Of a DNA stretch of 50,604 nucleotides, positions 40,550 to 50,133 are shown piece after piece. Each line of letters begins with the position of its first letter. Position 1 is the stretch's first letter. The stretch is taken from NCBI GenBank assembly GCA_903921205.1, contig CAIXPF010000074.1, forward strand, positions 1 through 50,604. Direction: 5' to 3'. The notes under the pieces were generated by a model. It was not told the DNA's origin, made no database searches, and saw nothing but the letters and a program-made list of their open reading frames with translations. This DNA is from an uncultured Acidimicrobiia bacterium. Lineage in GTDB: Bacteria > Actinomycetota > Acidimicrobiia > Acidimicrobiales > CAIXPF01. A program made the translations under genes and the position numbers.

Positions 40550-41323
40550 TCAGAGGTCGAACTCGGCCATCAGCACCGTGTGGTCCGACGGCTTGGTCCC
40601 CTTGCGGGCGTTGCGGTCGATGAAGACGAAGCCGAGCCGGTCGGCGAGCACCCGGCTGGCCAGGATGTGGTCGATCCGCATGCCCATCCGCTTGTGGAAC
40701 GAACCGGCCCGGTAGTCCCAGTAGGTGTAGAGGCCGTCGTCGGGGTGCCGGGCACGCAACACGTCGATCATGCCCCAGCCGAGCAACGCCTCGAAGGCGT
40801 CGCGTTCGGGACGGGAGACGTGGGTGGAGTCGTTGAACTGGCCCATGTCCCACACGTCGTCGTTGCCGGGGGCGATGTTGTAATCCCCGCAGAGCACGAG
40901 CGGCTGGTCGGGGGAACACTGCGCCTCGAGCACGCGGTGCAGTCGGGCGAGCCAGCCCAGCTTGTACTGGTAGTGCTCGTCGTCGAGCGAGCGCCCGTTC
41001 GGCACGTACATGCTGGCGACGCGCAGGCCACCGCACGTGGCCCACAGCAGACGGGCGTCACGGTCGGGCTCGGCACCGTCGGGGAAGCCGTTGACCACGT
41101 CGTCGATACCGACCCGGGACAGGATGGCTACGCCGTTCCACTGGCTGTAGCCGTGATGCACGCTCTCGTAGCCCAGCGCCGCGAAGGTGAGGGCCGGGAA
41201 GGCCTCGTCGGAGAGCTTGGTCTCCTGCAGGCAGAGCACGTCGGGCTGCATCTCCGTCAGCCATTCCTCGACCCGGGGCAGCCGGGCGTTCAACGAGTTG
41301 ACGTTCCACGTGGCGACCCGCAT
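40550..41323 (-). CDS. xth: Exodeoxyribonuclease III
   Basis: A 257-residue AP endonuclease/exonuclease of base-excision repair. It starts MRVATWNVNSLNARLPRVEEWL, with CLQETKLSDEAFP (metal-binding Glu), YVPNGRSLDDEHYQYKL, GDYNIAPGNDDVWD (Asp and Asn of the active site), MRIDHILASR and the final SDHTVL with the catalytic His. Length and motif order are canonical for the XthA group. TAGGGT 9 nt before the ATG suggests a near-leaderless mRNA. It is convergent with the UvrD2-like gene and divergent from kgd. Confidence 0.96.
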   Translation of the reverse strand: MRVATWNVNSLNARLPRVEEWLTEMQPDVLCLQETKLSDEAFPALTFAALGYESVHHGYSQWNGVAILSRVGIDDVVNGFPDGAEPDRDARLLWATCGGLRVASMYVPNGRSLDDEHYQYKLGWLARLHRVLEAQCSPDQPLVLCGDYNIAPGNDDVWDMGQFNDSTHVSRPERDAFEALLGWGMIDVLRARHPDDGLYTYWDYRAGSFHKRMGMRIDHILASRVLADRLGFVFIDRNARKGTKPSDHTVLMAEFDL

Positions 41324-41332
41324 AGGCCGCCG

Positions 41333-41338
41333 ACCCTA
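41333..41338 (-). promoter_or_regulatory. Candidate -10 element of xth
   Basis: TAGGGT on the minus strand lies 9 nt before the xth ATG. Confidence 0.4.
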
Positions 41339-41410
41339 CCCGCGACGCCAACCCGTTCGGTGGCGTCGGGCGCGGCGGAGGTCCACGACGCCGAGCTGCG
41401 GACCCGCCGG

Positions 41411-41416
41411 TAGCCT
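41411..41416 (+). promoter_or_regulatory. Candidate -10 element of kgd (leaderless)
   Basis: TAGCCT lies 7 nt before the GTG at 41424, the same hexamer and spacing as the cold-shock-like gene at 24621. Confidence 0.5.
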
Positions 41417-41423
41417 CGCCGCC

Positions 41424-44400
41424 GTGGCTGACATGCGACCGGATTCCTCGATGGTGGGCCCCAACGCCTGGTTGATCGACGAGATGTACGAGCAGTACCT
41501 CCGCGATCCGCTCTCGGTGAACGAGTCGTGGCGGGACTTCTTCACCGATTACCGGGCCGAGGCCCCCCACCTCGCCCAGCCGGCGCAGCCGCACACCGAG
41601 GGGCCGACACCAGCACCGGCCGCAGGTGCCGCGGTGCCGGTGCCCGACGGCGCGCCGGCGTCGCTCGCCCCACCCGCAGCTGCGCCCGTCACCGCCGCAT
41701 CCGCATCCGGCCCAGCCGCAGCTGCGCCGTCACCGGCAGCGGCCACCGAGGCCCGGCCGTTGCGCGGAGCTGCGGCGCGCATCGTGGCGAACATGACGGC
41801 CTCGCTCGAGGTCCCCACCGCCACCAGCTTCCGGGAGATCCCGGCCAAGCTGCTCGAGGTCAACCGCAGCATCATCAACGGTTACCTGGGCCGTACCAGG
41901 GGGGGCAAGGTCAGCTTCACCCACCTGATCGGCTACGCCGTGGTGCGGGCCATCGCCGATGCCGTGCCGGTGATGAACGCCACGTTCTCCGACGACGACG
42001 GGCCCCGTGTGCAACGCCACGACGGGGTGAACCTCGGCATCGCCGTCGACCTCGAGAACCCTGACGGCACGCGTTCGCTCATGGTCCCGGTCATCCGCCA
42101 TGCCGACCAGCTCGACTTCCGGGAGTTCGTCGGCGCCTACGAGGACCTGATCCGCCGGGTCCGCTCCAAGAAGCTGACGGCCGACGATCTCGCCGGGGCC
42201 ACCGTCAGCCTCACCAACCCCGGCACCCTCGGCACCGTCCAGTCGGTGCCCCGGCTGATGAAGGGCCAGGGCGTCATCGTCGGGGTCGGCCGCATCGACT
42301 ACCCGGCCGCGTTCGAGGGTGCCGACCCCGAGGCGCTGGCCGAGCTGGGCATCTCCAAGGTCGTCACGGTCACCTCGACCTACGACCACCGCATCATCCA
42401 GGGCGCCGAGTCGGGGCTGTTCCTGCGCGAGGTGCACGACCGCCTGCTCGGCCTGCACGGCTTCTACCGCCTGTGCTTCGAGGCCGTCGGCGTCCCCTAC
42501 CAGGCGGTCGACTGGCGACGTGACGTCAACCCGACCGAGCGCATGGAGGCCGCCGTCGAGAAGCAGACCAAGGTCGATGCGCTCATCAACATGTACCGGG
42601 TCCGCGGCCACCTGATCGCCGACCTCGACCCGCTGCGCCTCGACGAGATCAGGGTCCACACCGAGCTCGACCCGGAGAGCCACGGGCTGACGATCTGGGA
42701 TCTCGACCGGCATTTCCTGTGCAGCGGGCTGGCGGGCCGACGTTCGATGACCCTGCGGGACATCCTCGGGGTGTTGCGCGACGCCTACTGCCGTCGCATC
42801 GGCATCGAGTACATGCACATCCAGGATCCGCAGGAGAAGCGGTGGATCCAGGAACAGGTCGAGGGCGCAGCGCTCGAGGCCGACCTCGACGAGCAGAAGC
42901 ACATCCTGTCCCGGCTCAACGCGGCGGAGGCGCTCGAGAAGTTCCTGGCCACCAAGTACCTCGGCCAGAAGCGCTTCGGCATCGAGGGTGCCGAGTCGGC
43001 GATCCCCCTGCTCGACGCCGTCCTCGGTGACGCCGCCGACGCCGGCCTCGACAGCGTGATGCTGGGTATGGCCCACCGGGGCCGACTGAACGTGCTGGTG
43101 AACATCGTCGGCAAGAGCTACGGCCAGCTCTTCAGCGAGTTCGAGGACCACATCGCCCCCGACGCGGTGCAGGGATCGGGCGACGTGAAGTACCACCTGG
43201 GCCAGAGCGGCACCTTCGTGTCCCGACGGGGCAACCGCATCGAGGTACAGCTCGCCGCCAACCCCTCGCACCTCGAGACGGTGGACCCGGTCGTGGTGGG
43301 CATGGCACGCGCCCGGATGGACCAGATCGCCCCGCCGGCGGACGGTGGCGGCCGGCGGTTCCCGGTCCTGCCGGTGCTGGTGCACGGCGATGCCGCCTTC
43401 GCCGGCCAGGGCGTGGTCGCCGAGACCCTCAACCTGTCGAACATCCGCGGCTACCGGGTGGGCGGCACCGTGCACCTGGTGGTGAACAACCAGCTCGGCT
43501 TCACCACCAACCCCGAGGCGGCGCGCAGCTCCTACTACTGCACCGATGTGGCCAAGATGGTGCAGTCGCCGATCTTGCACGTCAACGGCGACGACCCCGA
43601 GGCCTGTGCCCGGGTGGCTCACCTGGCCTTCGCCTACCGCCAGCAGTTCAACAAGGACGTCGTGATCGACATGGTGTGCTACCGCCGCCACGGTCACAAC
43701 GAGGGCGACGACCCCAGCTACACCCAGCCCGCCATGTACCGGCGCATCAACGAGCTGCGATCGGTCCGCAAGCTGTACACCGAGGCCCTCATCAAGCGCG
43801 GCGACCTCTCCCTCGACGAGGCCGAGGCGGCGTTGGAGGACTTCCAACGGCGGCTGCAGACCGCGCTCGACGAGACCCGCCAGAGCGCGCCGCCCAGCAC
43901 CCGAGCGTTGGCCCCGAAGGTGATCGGGGTCCTGCCGCCGGTGCGCACCGGCGTCGAGCGCGGGGTGCTCGACCGGGTGTACCGAGCGCTGTCGAGCCTG
44001 CCCGACGGGTTCACCCTGCACCCCAAGCTGCAGACCCAATTCGCCGCCCGGGACAAGCTGTGGGAGGCGGGCGAGGTCGACTGGGCACTGGGTGAGGCGT
44101 TCGCCTTCGGGACGCTGCTCGCCGAGGGCACCTCGGTGCGGCTGGCCGGACAGGACTCCCGGCGTGGCACCTTCTCCCACCGCCACGCTGCGCTCATCGA
44201 CTACCGCACCGACCACGATCACGTACCGCTCGGTACGGTCGCCGCCGAGTCCGGTTCGTCGCTGTGGCTGTACGACTCGCTGCTGTCGGAGTACGCAGCG
44301 CTGGGCTTCGAGTACGGCTACTCGGTGCTCAACAAGGACGTGCTCGTGGCCTGGGAGGCACAGTTCGGCGACTTCATGAACGGCGCCCAGATCGTGATCG

Positions 44401-45116
44401 ACCAGTTCATGGTGGCCGCCGAGGACAAATGGGGTCAGACCTCCGGGCTGGTCATGCTGCTGCCACACGGCTACGAGGGCCAGGGCCCCGAGCACTCCTC
44501 GGCCCGCATCGAGCGGTTCATGACCCTCGCCGCCGAGGACAACATCCAGATCGCCAACTGCACCACCGCTGCCCAGTACTTCCATCTGCTGCGCCGCCAG
44601 ATGGTCCGCGACATCCGCAAGCCGCTGATCGTGTTCACGCCCAAGTCGCTGCTGCGTGACCGCTTCTCCCGTTCCCCGGTGTCGGCCTTCGTCGAGGGGT
44701 CCTTCCAGGAGGTGCTCGACGACCCGGTTGCCGCCGGGACCCCCGAGGCGGTGCGCCGAGTGGTGCTCTGCAGCGGCAAGGTCGCCGCCGACGCCTTCAA
44801 GGAACGGGAACGCCGAGGTGGCCTGCCGGCGGTGGCCGTCGTGCGGGTCGAGCAGCTCTATCCGTGGCCTGCAGCCCAGGTCGCGGCCACCCTCGCCCGG
44901 TACGGCAACGCCCGGCAGCTGGTCTGGCTGCAGGAGGAGCCCGAGAACATGGGCCCCTGGAACGGCGTCAAGGGTCACCTGTTCCGTGCTCACGAAGCCA
45001 GCCACACCATCTCGCGGGTGTCGCGCGTCGAATCAGGCAGCCCCGCCAGCGGCAGCCACCAGATCCACGAGCAGGAACGCGAGCAGCTCTTCGAGGAGTG
45101 CTTCGCCGGGTTGTGA
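41424..45116 (+). CDS. kgd: Multifunctional 2-oxoglutarate dehydrogenase E1 with succinyltransferase domain (OdhA/Kgd)
   Basis: A 1230-residue fusion typical of actinobacteria. An N-terminal segment (GPNAWLIDEMYEQYLRDPLSV) is followed by an Ala/Pro linker, an E2-like acyltransferase domain (about 110-345, with the catalytic STYDHRIIQGAESG, His322) and the thiamine-diphosphate E1 domain (VDALINMYRVRGHLIADLDPL, MLGMAHRGRLNVLVN, HGDAAFAGQGVVAETLNLS, VNNQLGFTTNP). No lipoyl domain is present, so it must work with E2/E3 proteins encoded elsewhere. It carries the 2-oxoglutarate step of the TCA cycle and is usually inhibited by the FHA protein OdhI/GarA. The GTG start has TAGCCT 7 nt upstream and no ribosome site. 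Confidence 0.97.
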   Translation: MADMRPDSSMVGPNAWLIDEMYEQYLRDPLSVNESWRDFFTDYRAEAPHLAQPAQPHTEGPTPAPAAGAAVPVPDGAPASLAPPAAAPVTAASASGPAAAAPSPAAATEARPLRGAAARIVANMTASLEVPTATSFREIPAKLLEVNRSIINGYLGRTRGGKVSFTHLIGYAVVRAIADAVPVMNATFSDDDGPRVQRHDGVNLGIAVDLENPDGTRSLMVPVIRHADQLDFREFVGAYEDLIRRVRSKKLTADDLAGATVSLTNPGTLGTVQSVPRLMKGQGVIVGVGRIDYPAAFEGADPEALAELGISKVVTVTSTYDHRIIQGAESGLFLREVHDRLLGLHGFYRLCFEAVGVPYQAVDWRRDVNPTERMEAAVEKQTKVDALINMYRVRGHLIADLDPLRLDEIRVHTELDPESHGLTIWDLDRHFLCSGLAGRRSMTLRDILGVLRDAYCRRIGIEYMHIQDPQEKRWIQEQVEGAALEADLDEQKHILSRLNAAEALEKFLATKYLGQKRFGIEGAESAIPLLDAVLGDAADAGLDSVMLGMAHRGRLNVLVNIVGKSYGQLFSEFEDHIAPDAVQGSGDVKYHLGQSGTFVSRRGNRIEVQLAANPSHLETVDPVVVGMARARMDQIAPPADGGGRRFPVLPVLVHGDAAFAGQGVVAETLNLSNIRGYRVGGTVHLVVNNQLGFTTNPEAARSSYYCTDVAKMVQSPILHVNGDDPEACARVAHLAFAYRQQFNKDVVIDMVCYRRHGHNEGDDPSYTQPAMYRRINELRSVRKLYTEALIKRGDLSLDEAEAALEDFQRRLQTALDETRQSAPPSTRALAPKVIGVLPPVRTGVERGVLDRVYRALSSLPDGFTLHPKLQTQFAARDKLWEAGEVDWALGEAFAFGTLLAEGTSVRLAGQDSRRGTFSHRHAALIDYRTDHDHVPLGTVAAESGSSLWLYDSLLSEYAALGFEYGYSVLNKDVLVAWEAQFGDFMNGAQIVIDQFMVAAEDKWGQTSGLVMLLPHGYEGQGPEHSSARIERFMTLAAEDNIQIANCTTAAQYFHLLRRQMVRDIRKPLIVFTPKSLLRDRFSRSPVSAFVEGSFQEVLDDPVAAGTPEAVRRVVLCSGKVAADAFKERERRGGLPAVAVVRVEQLYPWPAAQVAATLARYGNARQLVWLQEEPENMGPWNGVKGHLFRAHEASHTISRVSRVESGSPASGSHQIHEQEREQLFEECFAGL

Positions 45117-45144
45117 GCCGCAGGGCGATCGCCGGCGGTTCCGC

Positions 45145-45777
45145 TCAGCTCAGCGGGAAGCTGACCACCGACTGCAGCGCCGCAAGGGCCTCCGTGGGGT
45201 CGATGACCTTGATGGTGGTCATCCCCATGGCGGCGGCGGGCTTGAGGTTGATCCCGAGATCGTCGAGGTAGACGACCTCCTCGGGCGCCACGCCCATCGT
45301 CTCGCACGCCAACTGGTAGATGCGGGGGTCGGGCTTGCGCAGACCCACCTTCGACGACTCGATGATGTGGTCGAAATGGGCGTGGACGGCCTGGATCTCC
45401 GACTCGCGCTCGGGGTCGGCCATGAGCCCGCCGCCGGCGAAGTTGTTGGTCAGGCAGGCACAGACCAGGTTCTCCGAGCAACGCTGCACGGCCAGCGCCA
45501 TGGCCGGCCGTACCCGGCCCATGAGACAGCCCAGCACCGCAGCGCCACTCACGGTGTGGCCCAGCGCCGCGGCCTCGGCCTCGAACAGCGGGGCGAACCC
45601 CTCGGGGTCCACGTCGTTGCGCTCGAGCTTGGCCCAGGCGTTGTCGAGGTGGTTGGTGGCGTTGATGGTGCGGATGAGGTCCTTGGGCAACCCGTTGGCC
45701 GCCTCGTAGGCGTTGAACGCCTCGAAGGGGCTGGAGGTCACGACACCACCGAAGTCGAACAGCGCGGCACGGATCAC
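45145..45777 (-). CDS. HAD-IA family hydrolase
   Basis: A 210-residue hydrolase: motif I FDFGGVVTSSPFEAF, motif II CLTNNF, motif III with Lys in VGLRKPDPRIYQ, and motif IV VVYLDDLGINLKPAAAMG. FGGV in place of FDGT is typical of the epoxide-hydrolase N-terminal and acyl-CoA-dehydrogenase-associated HAD group. The second Asp of motif I is replaced by Gly (DFGG), so classical phosphatase activity is uncertain. TAGGAT lies 8 nt before the GTG start. It is convergent with kgd. Confidence 0.9.
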   Translation of the reverse strand: MIRAALFDFGGVVTSSPFEAFNAYEAANGLPKDLIRTINATNHLDNAWAKLERNDVDPEGFAPLFEAEAAALGHTVSGAAVLGCLMGRVRPAMALAVQRCSENLVCACLTNNFAGGGLMADPERESEIQAVHAHFDHIIESSKVGLRKPDPRIYQLACETMGVAPEEVVYLDDLGINLKPAAAMGMTTIKVIDPTEALAALQSVVSFPLS

Positions 45778-45785
45778 GGTCTGCC

Positions 45786-45791
45786 ATCCTA
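45786..45791 (-). promoter_or_regulatory. Candidate -10 element of the HAD-IA gene
   Basis: TAGGAT on the minus strand lies 8 nt before the GTG at 45777. Confidence 0.45.
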
Positions 45792-45917
45792 CGCCTGAGA
45801 GAGGCCCGCCCCGGCCCGCCCCGGGCCGGCGCTGACAGGCATCACCGGCTCGAGGCCCCGTTCGCCCGAACCATCCGGTCCTCTGCCCGAATCACCCGTT
45901 CCGGGTGACGTGGCGGG

Positions 45918-46100
45918 ATGAGGAACCGTGTTCTGCTCGTCGACGTCGTCCGATCGAGGAGAGGTGGCAGTGTTCGGGCCGACCCGTCGGCGGTCAGTGG
46001 TCCCATGCCCCAGGTGACCACGACGATCAAAGAGGCCCCGGCATCGGTGCAGACCATGCCGCCGGTGACCACCAGCACCACCCTGCTGCAGAAGAAGTGA
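45918..46100 (+). CDS. Doubtful small ORF, Thr/Pro-rich C-terminus (60 aa)
   Basis: A 60-residue frame with no recognised family. Its second half (VTTTIKEAPASVQTMPPVTT) is rich in Thr, Pro and Val and uses mostly G or C at third positions like real genes here; the first half does not. A shorter start at ATG 46005 would keep only the biased part, 32 residues. No signal peptide, good ribosome site or TANNNT element supports it. It may be chance. Confidence 0.25.
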   Translation: MRNRVLLVDVVRSRRGGSVRADPSAVSGPMPQVTTTIKEAPASVQTMPPVTTSTTLLQKK

Positions 46101-46190
46101 CCGCCCTCGCGTGGACGGTCGGGTCTGGCCCGTCCGGCCACGCCGAGCCCGGCCGAGGGGCTGCCACCGGGCCTCGATGGCCGGTGCCGC

Positions 46191-46196
46191 TAGGCT
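46191..46196 (+). promoter_or_regulatory. Candidate -10 element of ettA
   Basis: TAGGCT lies 9 nt before the GTG at 46206; no ribosome site is seen. Confidence 0.45.
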
Positions 46197-46205
46197 CGCC
46201 CGCCT

Positions 46206-47888
<1,683 letters not shown>

Positions 47889-47902
47889 CCGGCGGGCCGG
47901 CA

Positions 47903-47927
47903 CCGTGCTGCGGGACCCGCAGCACGG
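47903..47927 (+). terminator. Terminator hairpin of ettA
   Basis: CCGTGCTGCGGG-a-CCCGCAGCACGG, a perfect 12-bp inverted repeat with a 1-nt centre (a 10-bp stem with a 5-nt loop in practice), 15 bp after the ettA stop; no T-tract. Confidence 0.75.
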
Positions 47928-48031
47928 CCCGGTCCGATCGGGGCGGATCTCCTCGAAAGCGATGGTCCGTAGCGCCCCTATCGGGGTGATTTCCCTCACT
48001 CGCCCCACCGCACCGTGCCGATGTAGGGACC

Positions 48032-48304
48032 ATGGCCGATGTCCACGGGCGCTCAGACCTCCTTCCGAACACCGCTTCGACCCCGGCTGCCGCGACGAAG
48101 GTCAGCCGGGCCGCGCTCCGTCCCATCGAGGCGGGCAGCTACGTCGACTGCGCCCGCTGCCGGGAACGCGTCAAGTTCCAGGCCAAGATCCGCCTGATGC
48201 AGGTGATCTGCAACGTGTACGCCGACGGCCGCTGGGTCAAGGTCGAGCACTACCACGAGGCCTGCTACCTGGCGACGGACATGCCCTACGGACCGCCGTC
48301 CTGA
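48032..48304 (+). CDS. Small Cys/His-containing protein, possible zinc site (90 aa)
   Basis: The 90-residue protein has a disordered N-terminus (1-30) followed by a compact domain: EAGSYVDCARCRERVKFQAK, then ICNVYADGRWVKVEHYHEAC. Cys40-x2-Cys43 and His75-x2-Cys78 (with Cys60 and His73) could bind one zinc. I do not recognise a named family, though the domain looks like conserved actinobacterial small proteins. The ATG at 48032 has AGGGA very close upstream. Function is unknown. Confidence 0.7.
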   Translation: MADVHGRSDLLPNTASTPAAATKVSRAALRPIEAGSYVDCARCRERVKFQAKIRLMQVICNVYADGRWVKVEHYHEACYLATDMPYGPPS

Positions 48305-48358
48305 GCCGGACCCGACCGACCGGGCACCCGTCCCGGACCGCCACCACCACCACCTCGA

Positions 48359-48364
48359 TAGGGT
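48359..48364 (+). promoter_or_regulatory. Candidate -10 element of the first CysQ-like gene (leaderless)
   Basis: TAGGGT lies 6 nt before the ATG at 48371. Confidence 0.5.
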
Positions 48365-48370
48365 GCCACC

Positions 48371-49120
48371 ATGGATGATCACGCCGTCGCCACCCGCCTC
48401 GCCGCTGCGGCGATGCAGCTGCTGCTCGAGCTACGCGGCCGTTTCGCCGCCGAGGGCAAGGACCCCGGCGAGTGGGGAAAGCCCGCCGATGCCGAGGCCA
48501 ACCGGTTGCTCATGCGGGAGATCGCCGTGCTGCGCCCGCAGGACGGCGTGCTGTCCGAGGAGTCGCCCGACACCGAGGCCCGGCTGAGCCGGTCGCGGGT
48601 GTGGATCATCGACCCGCTCGACGGCACCCGCGAGTTCGGCGAACCCGGCCGCACCGACTGGGCCGTGCACGTGGCGCTCAGCGTCGACGGGCTGCCCGTG
48701 GTCGGCGCCGTGGCGCTGCCCGACGGCCAGGTCCTGAACACCGCGCAGCCACCACGTCCCACCCCGGCCGCTGCGCCGACCTGGCGGATGCTGGTGAGTC
48801 GCAGCCGACCGCCTGCGCTGGCCACCGAGGTCGCCGAACGACTCGGCCTGGAAACGGTGCCATGCGGTTCGGCCGGGGCAAAGGTCGCCACCATCCTGCG
48901 CGGCGACGCCGAGCTGTACCTGCACGCCGGCGGGATGCGTCAGTGGGATTCGGCCGCACCGGTCGCCGTCGCCCTTGCCGGGGGCTTCCACGCCAGCCGG
49001 ATCGACGGCAGCCCGCTGATCTACAACGGCCCCGAGGTCAACCTGCCGGACCTGCTGGTCTGCCGGCCGGAGATCGCCGCCGACGTCCTCGCCGCGATCG
49101 CGGCCAGCACCGGGTCCTGA
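48371..49120 (+). CDS. Inositol monophosphatase family protein, CysQ-like (first of two)
   Basis: A 249-residue lithium-sensitive-phosphatase-fold enzyme. Metal-binding motifs are VLSEESPD, WIIDPLDGTREFGE (the Asp-Pro-Leu-Asp-Gly-Thr signature) and the C-terminal RQWDSAAPVAVA. REFG rather than NEF, and the context, fit 3'(2'),5'-bisphosphate nucleotidase (CysQ), which recycles PAP in sulfate assimilation; inositol or fructose phosphates remain possible. The start has TAGGGT 6 nt upstream. A paralog follows 130 bp downstream. Confidence 0.9.
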   Translation: MDDHAVATRLAAAAMQLLLELRGRFAAEGKDPGEWGKPADAEANRLLMREIAVLRPQDGVLSEESPDTEARLSRSRVWIIDPLDGTREFGEPGRTDWAVHVALSVDGLPVVGAVALPDGQVLNTAQPPRPTPAAAPTWRMLVSRSRPPALATEVAERLGLETVPCGSAGAKVATILRGDAELYLHAGGMRQWDSAAPVAVALAGGFHASRIDGSPLIYNGPEVNLPDLLVCRPEIAADVLAAIAASTGS

Positions 49121-49174
49121 CCACTCCCCCCGGCGGCCCCGCCGCGGCCGCCGACGCACCGGCGGGTGGCCGGG

Positions 49175-49180
49175 TAGGCT
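49175..49180 (+). promoter_or_regulatory. Candidate -10 element of the leader ORF and second CysQ-like gene
   Basis: TAGGCT lies 8 nt before the ATG at 49189. It is the only such element in front of the second CysQ-like gene, whose own GTG is 70 nt downstream. Confidence 0.45.
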
Positions 49181-49188
49181 CGTCGGCA

Positions 49189-49254
49189 ATGAAGCCCCGG
49201 GCAGTACCCCACCGCGTTCGGCCTCGTCGCCACGACACGGTGCGCGCCCGGTGA
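49189..49254 (+). CDS. Candidate 21-residue arginine-rich leader peptide
   Basis: An ATG preceded by TAGGCT at 8 nt, the window's leaderless pattern, opens 21 codons (starting MKPRAVPHRV, ending TVRAR) with seven arginines, three prolines and two histidines. Its TGA overlaps the GTG of the next gene (GTGA), so ribosomes finishing it could restart on the CysQ-like gene. It would be the first translated element of this mRNA. It may be a regulatory leader or simply a coupling device. No family is known to me. Confidence 0.5.
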   Translation: MKPRAVPHRVRPRRHDTVRAR

Positions 49255-50042
49255 AGGACGCCTCCGACCATTCCGTCGCCCGGCACATCGCCGATGAGGC
49301 CGGCACCGCCCTGCTCGAGCTGCGCGAACAGCTACAGCGCAGCGGTACCTCCAGGTGGGACCTCGAGGCCCAGGGCGACAGCCTTGGTCACCACCTCATC
49401 GTCGACCTGCTCCGGCAGATCCGCCCCGACGACCACGTCCTGTCCGAGGAGGGTGCCGACGACCGGCGACGTCTCGATGCCGAGCGGGTGTGGATCGTCG
49501 ATCCACTCGACGGGACCAACGAGTTCGGCACCCCGCCACGCCCGGACTGGGCGGTACACGTCGCCCTGGTCGAGAACAACGTGGCCGTCGCCGGGGCCGT
49601 GGCACTGCCGGCCATGGGTATCACCCTCGCCACCGACGACCCGCCGTCGTTGCCCGAGCGCGAAGCCGGCCCCATCCGGGTGATGGCCTCGCGGTGGCAC
49701 CCGTCCGCCGCCGCCCAGGTGGTGGCCCGTGAGACCGGAGGCCAGCTGCTCGGCCTGGGCTCCGCAGGGGCCAAGGCCATGGCCGTGGTGCTCGGACACG
49801 GCGACGTCTACGCCCATTCGGGCGGCCAGTACGAGTGGGACAACTGCGCCCCGATCGCAGTGGCCGAGGCCGCCGGCTTCCACGTGTCGCGCATCGACGG
49901 CTCGCCGCTGCGCTACAACAACGCCTCGGTCTACCTGCCCGACTTCCTCATCTGCCGTCCCGAGCTGGCCGATCGCTGCCTCGATGCGCTGAGCCGGGCG
50001 ATGACCCGCAGCCGTCTGTGGACGCCCGACGACGACTACTGA
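49251..50042 (+). CDS. Inositol monophosphatase family protein, CysQ-like (second of two)
   Basis: A 263-residue paralog of the preceding phosphatase. Motifs: HVLSEEGADD, WIVDPLDGTNEFGTPP, GSAGAKAMAVVLGHGDVY, YEWDNCAPIAVAEAAGFHVSRIDGSPLRYNN. The catalytic residues are intact. The N-terminus (KDASDHSVARHIADEAGTALLELREQ) aligns with the first copy, so tandem duplication followed by divergence is likely. GTG at 49251 overlaps the stop of a 21-codon leader ORF. NEF here versus REF in the first copy suggests different substrate preference. Confidence 0.9.
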   Translation: MKDASDHSVARHIADEAGTALLELREQLQRSGTSRWDLEAQGDSLGHHLIVDLLRQIRPDDHVLSEEGADDRRRLDAERVWIVDPLDGTNEFGTPPRPDWAVHVALVENNVAVAGAVALPAMGITLATDDPPSLPEREAGPIRVMASRWHPSAAAQVVARETGGQLLGLGSAGAKAMAVVLGHGDVYAHSGGQYEWDNCAPIAVAEAAGFHVSRIDGSPLRYNNASVYLPDFLICRPELADRCLDALSRAMTRSRLWTPDDDY

Positions 50043-50133
50043 TCGTCCGCTCGGCCGTGGCGGCCCGTGCCCGGCGACGATCGGGACGGGCCACGGGTGT
50101 TCGCAGCGCACCGGGGCGGACCACACTGGGGTG

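Larger units (their letters stand above)
45778..46205. other. 428-bp region between the HAD gene and ettA
   Basis: Divergent -10-like elements mark both ends (45786-45791 on minus, 46191-46196 on plus). A doubtful small frame (45918-46100) is the only gene candidate. The remainder shows no recognisable RNA or repeat. Confidence 0.4.

Noticed and set aside
41730-45005. 1091-codon minus-strand frame opposite kgd
   Set aside because: Shadow of kgd; no motif, and composition typical of antisense frames.
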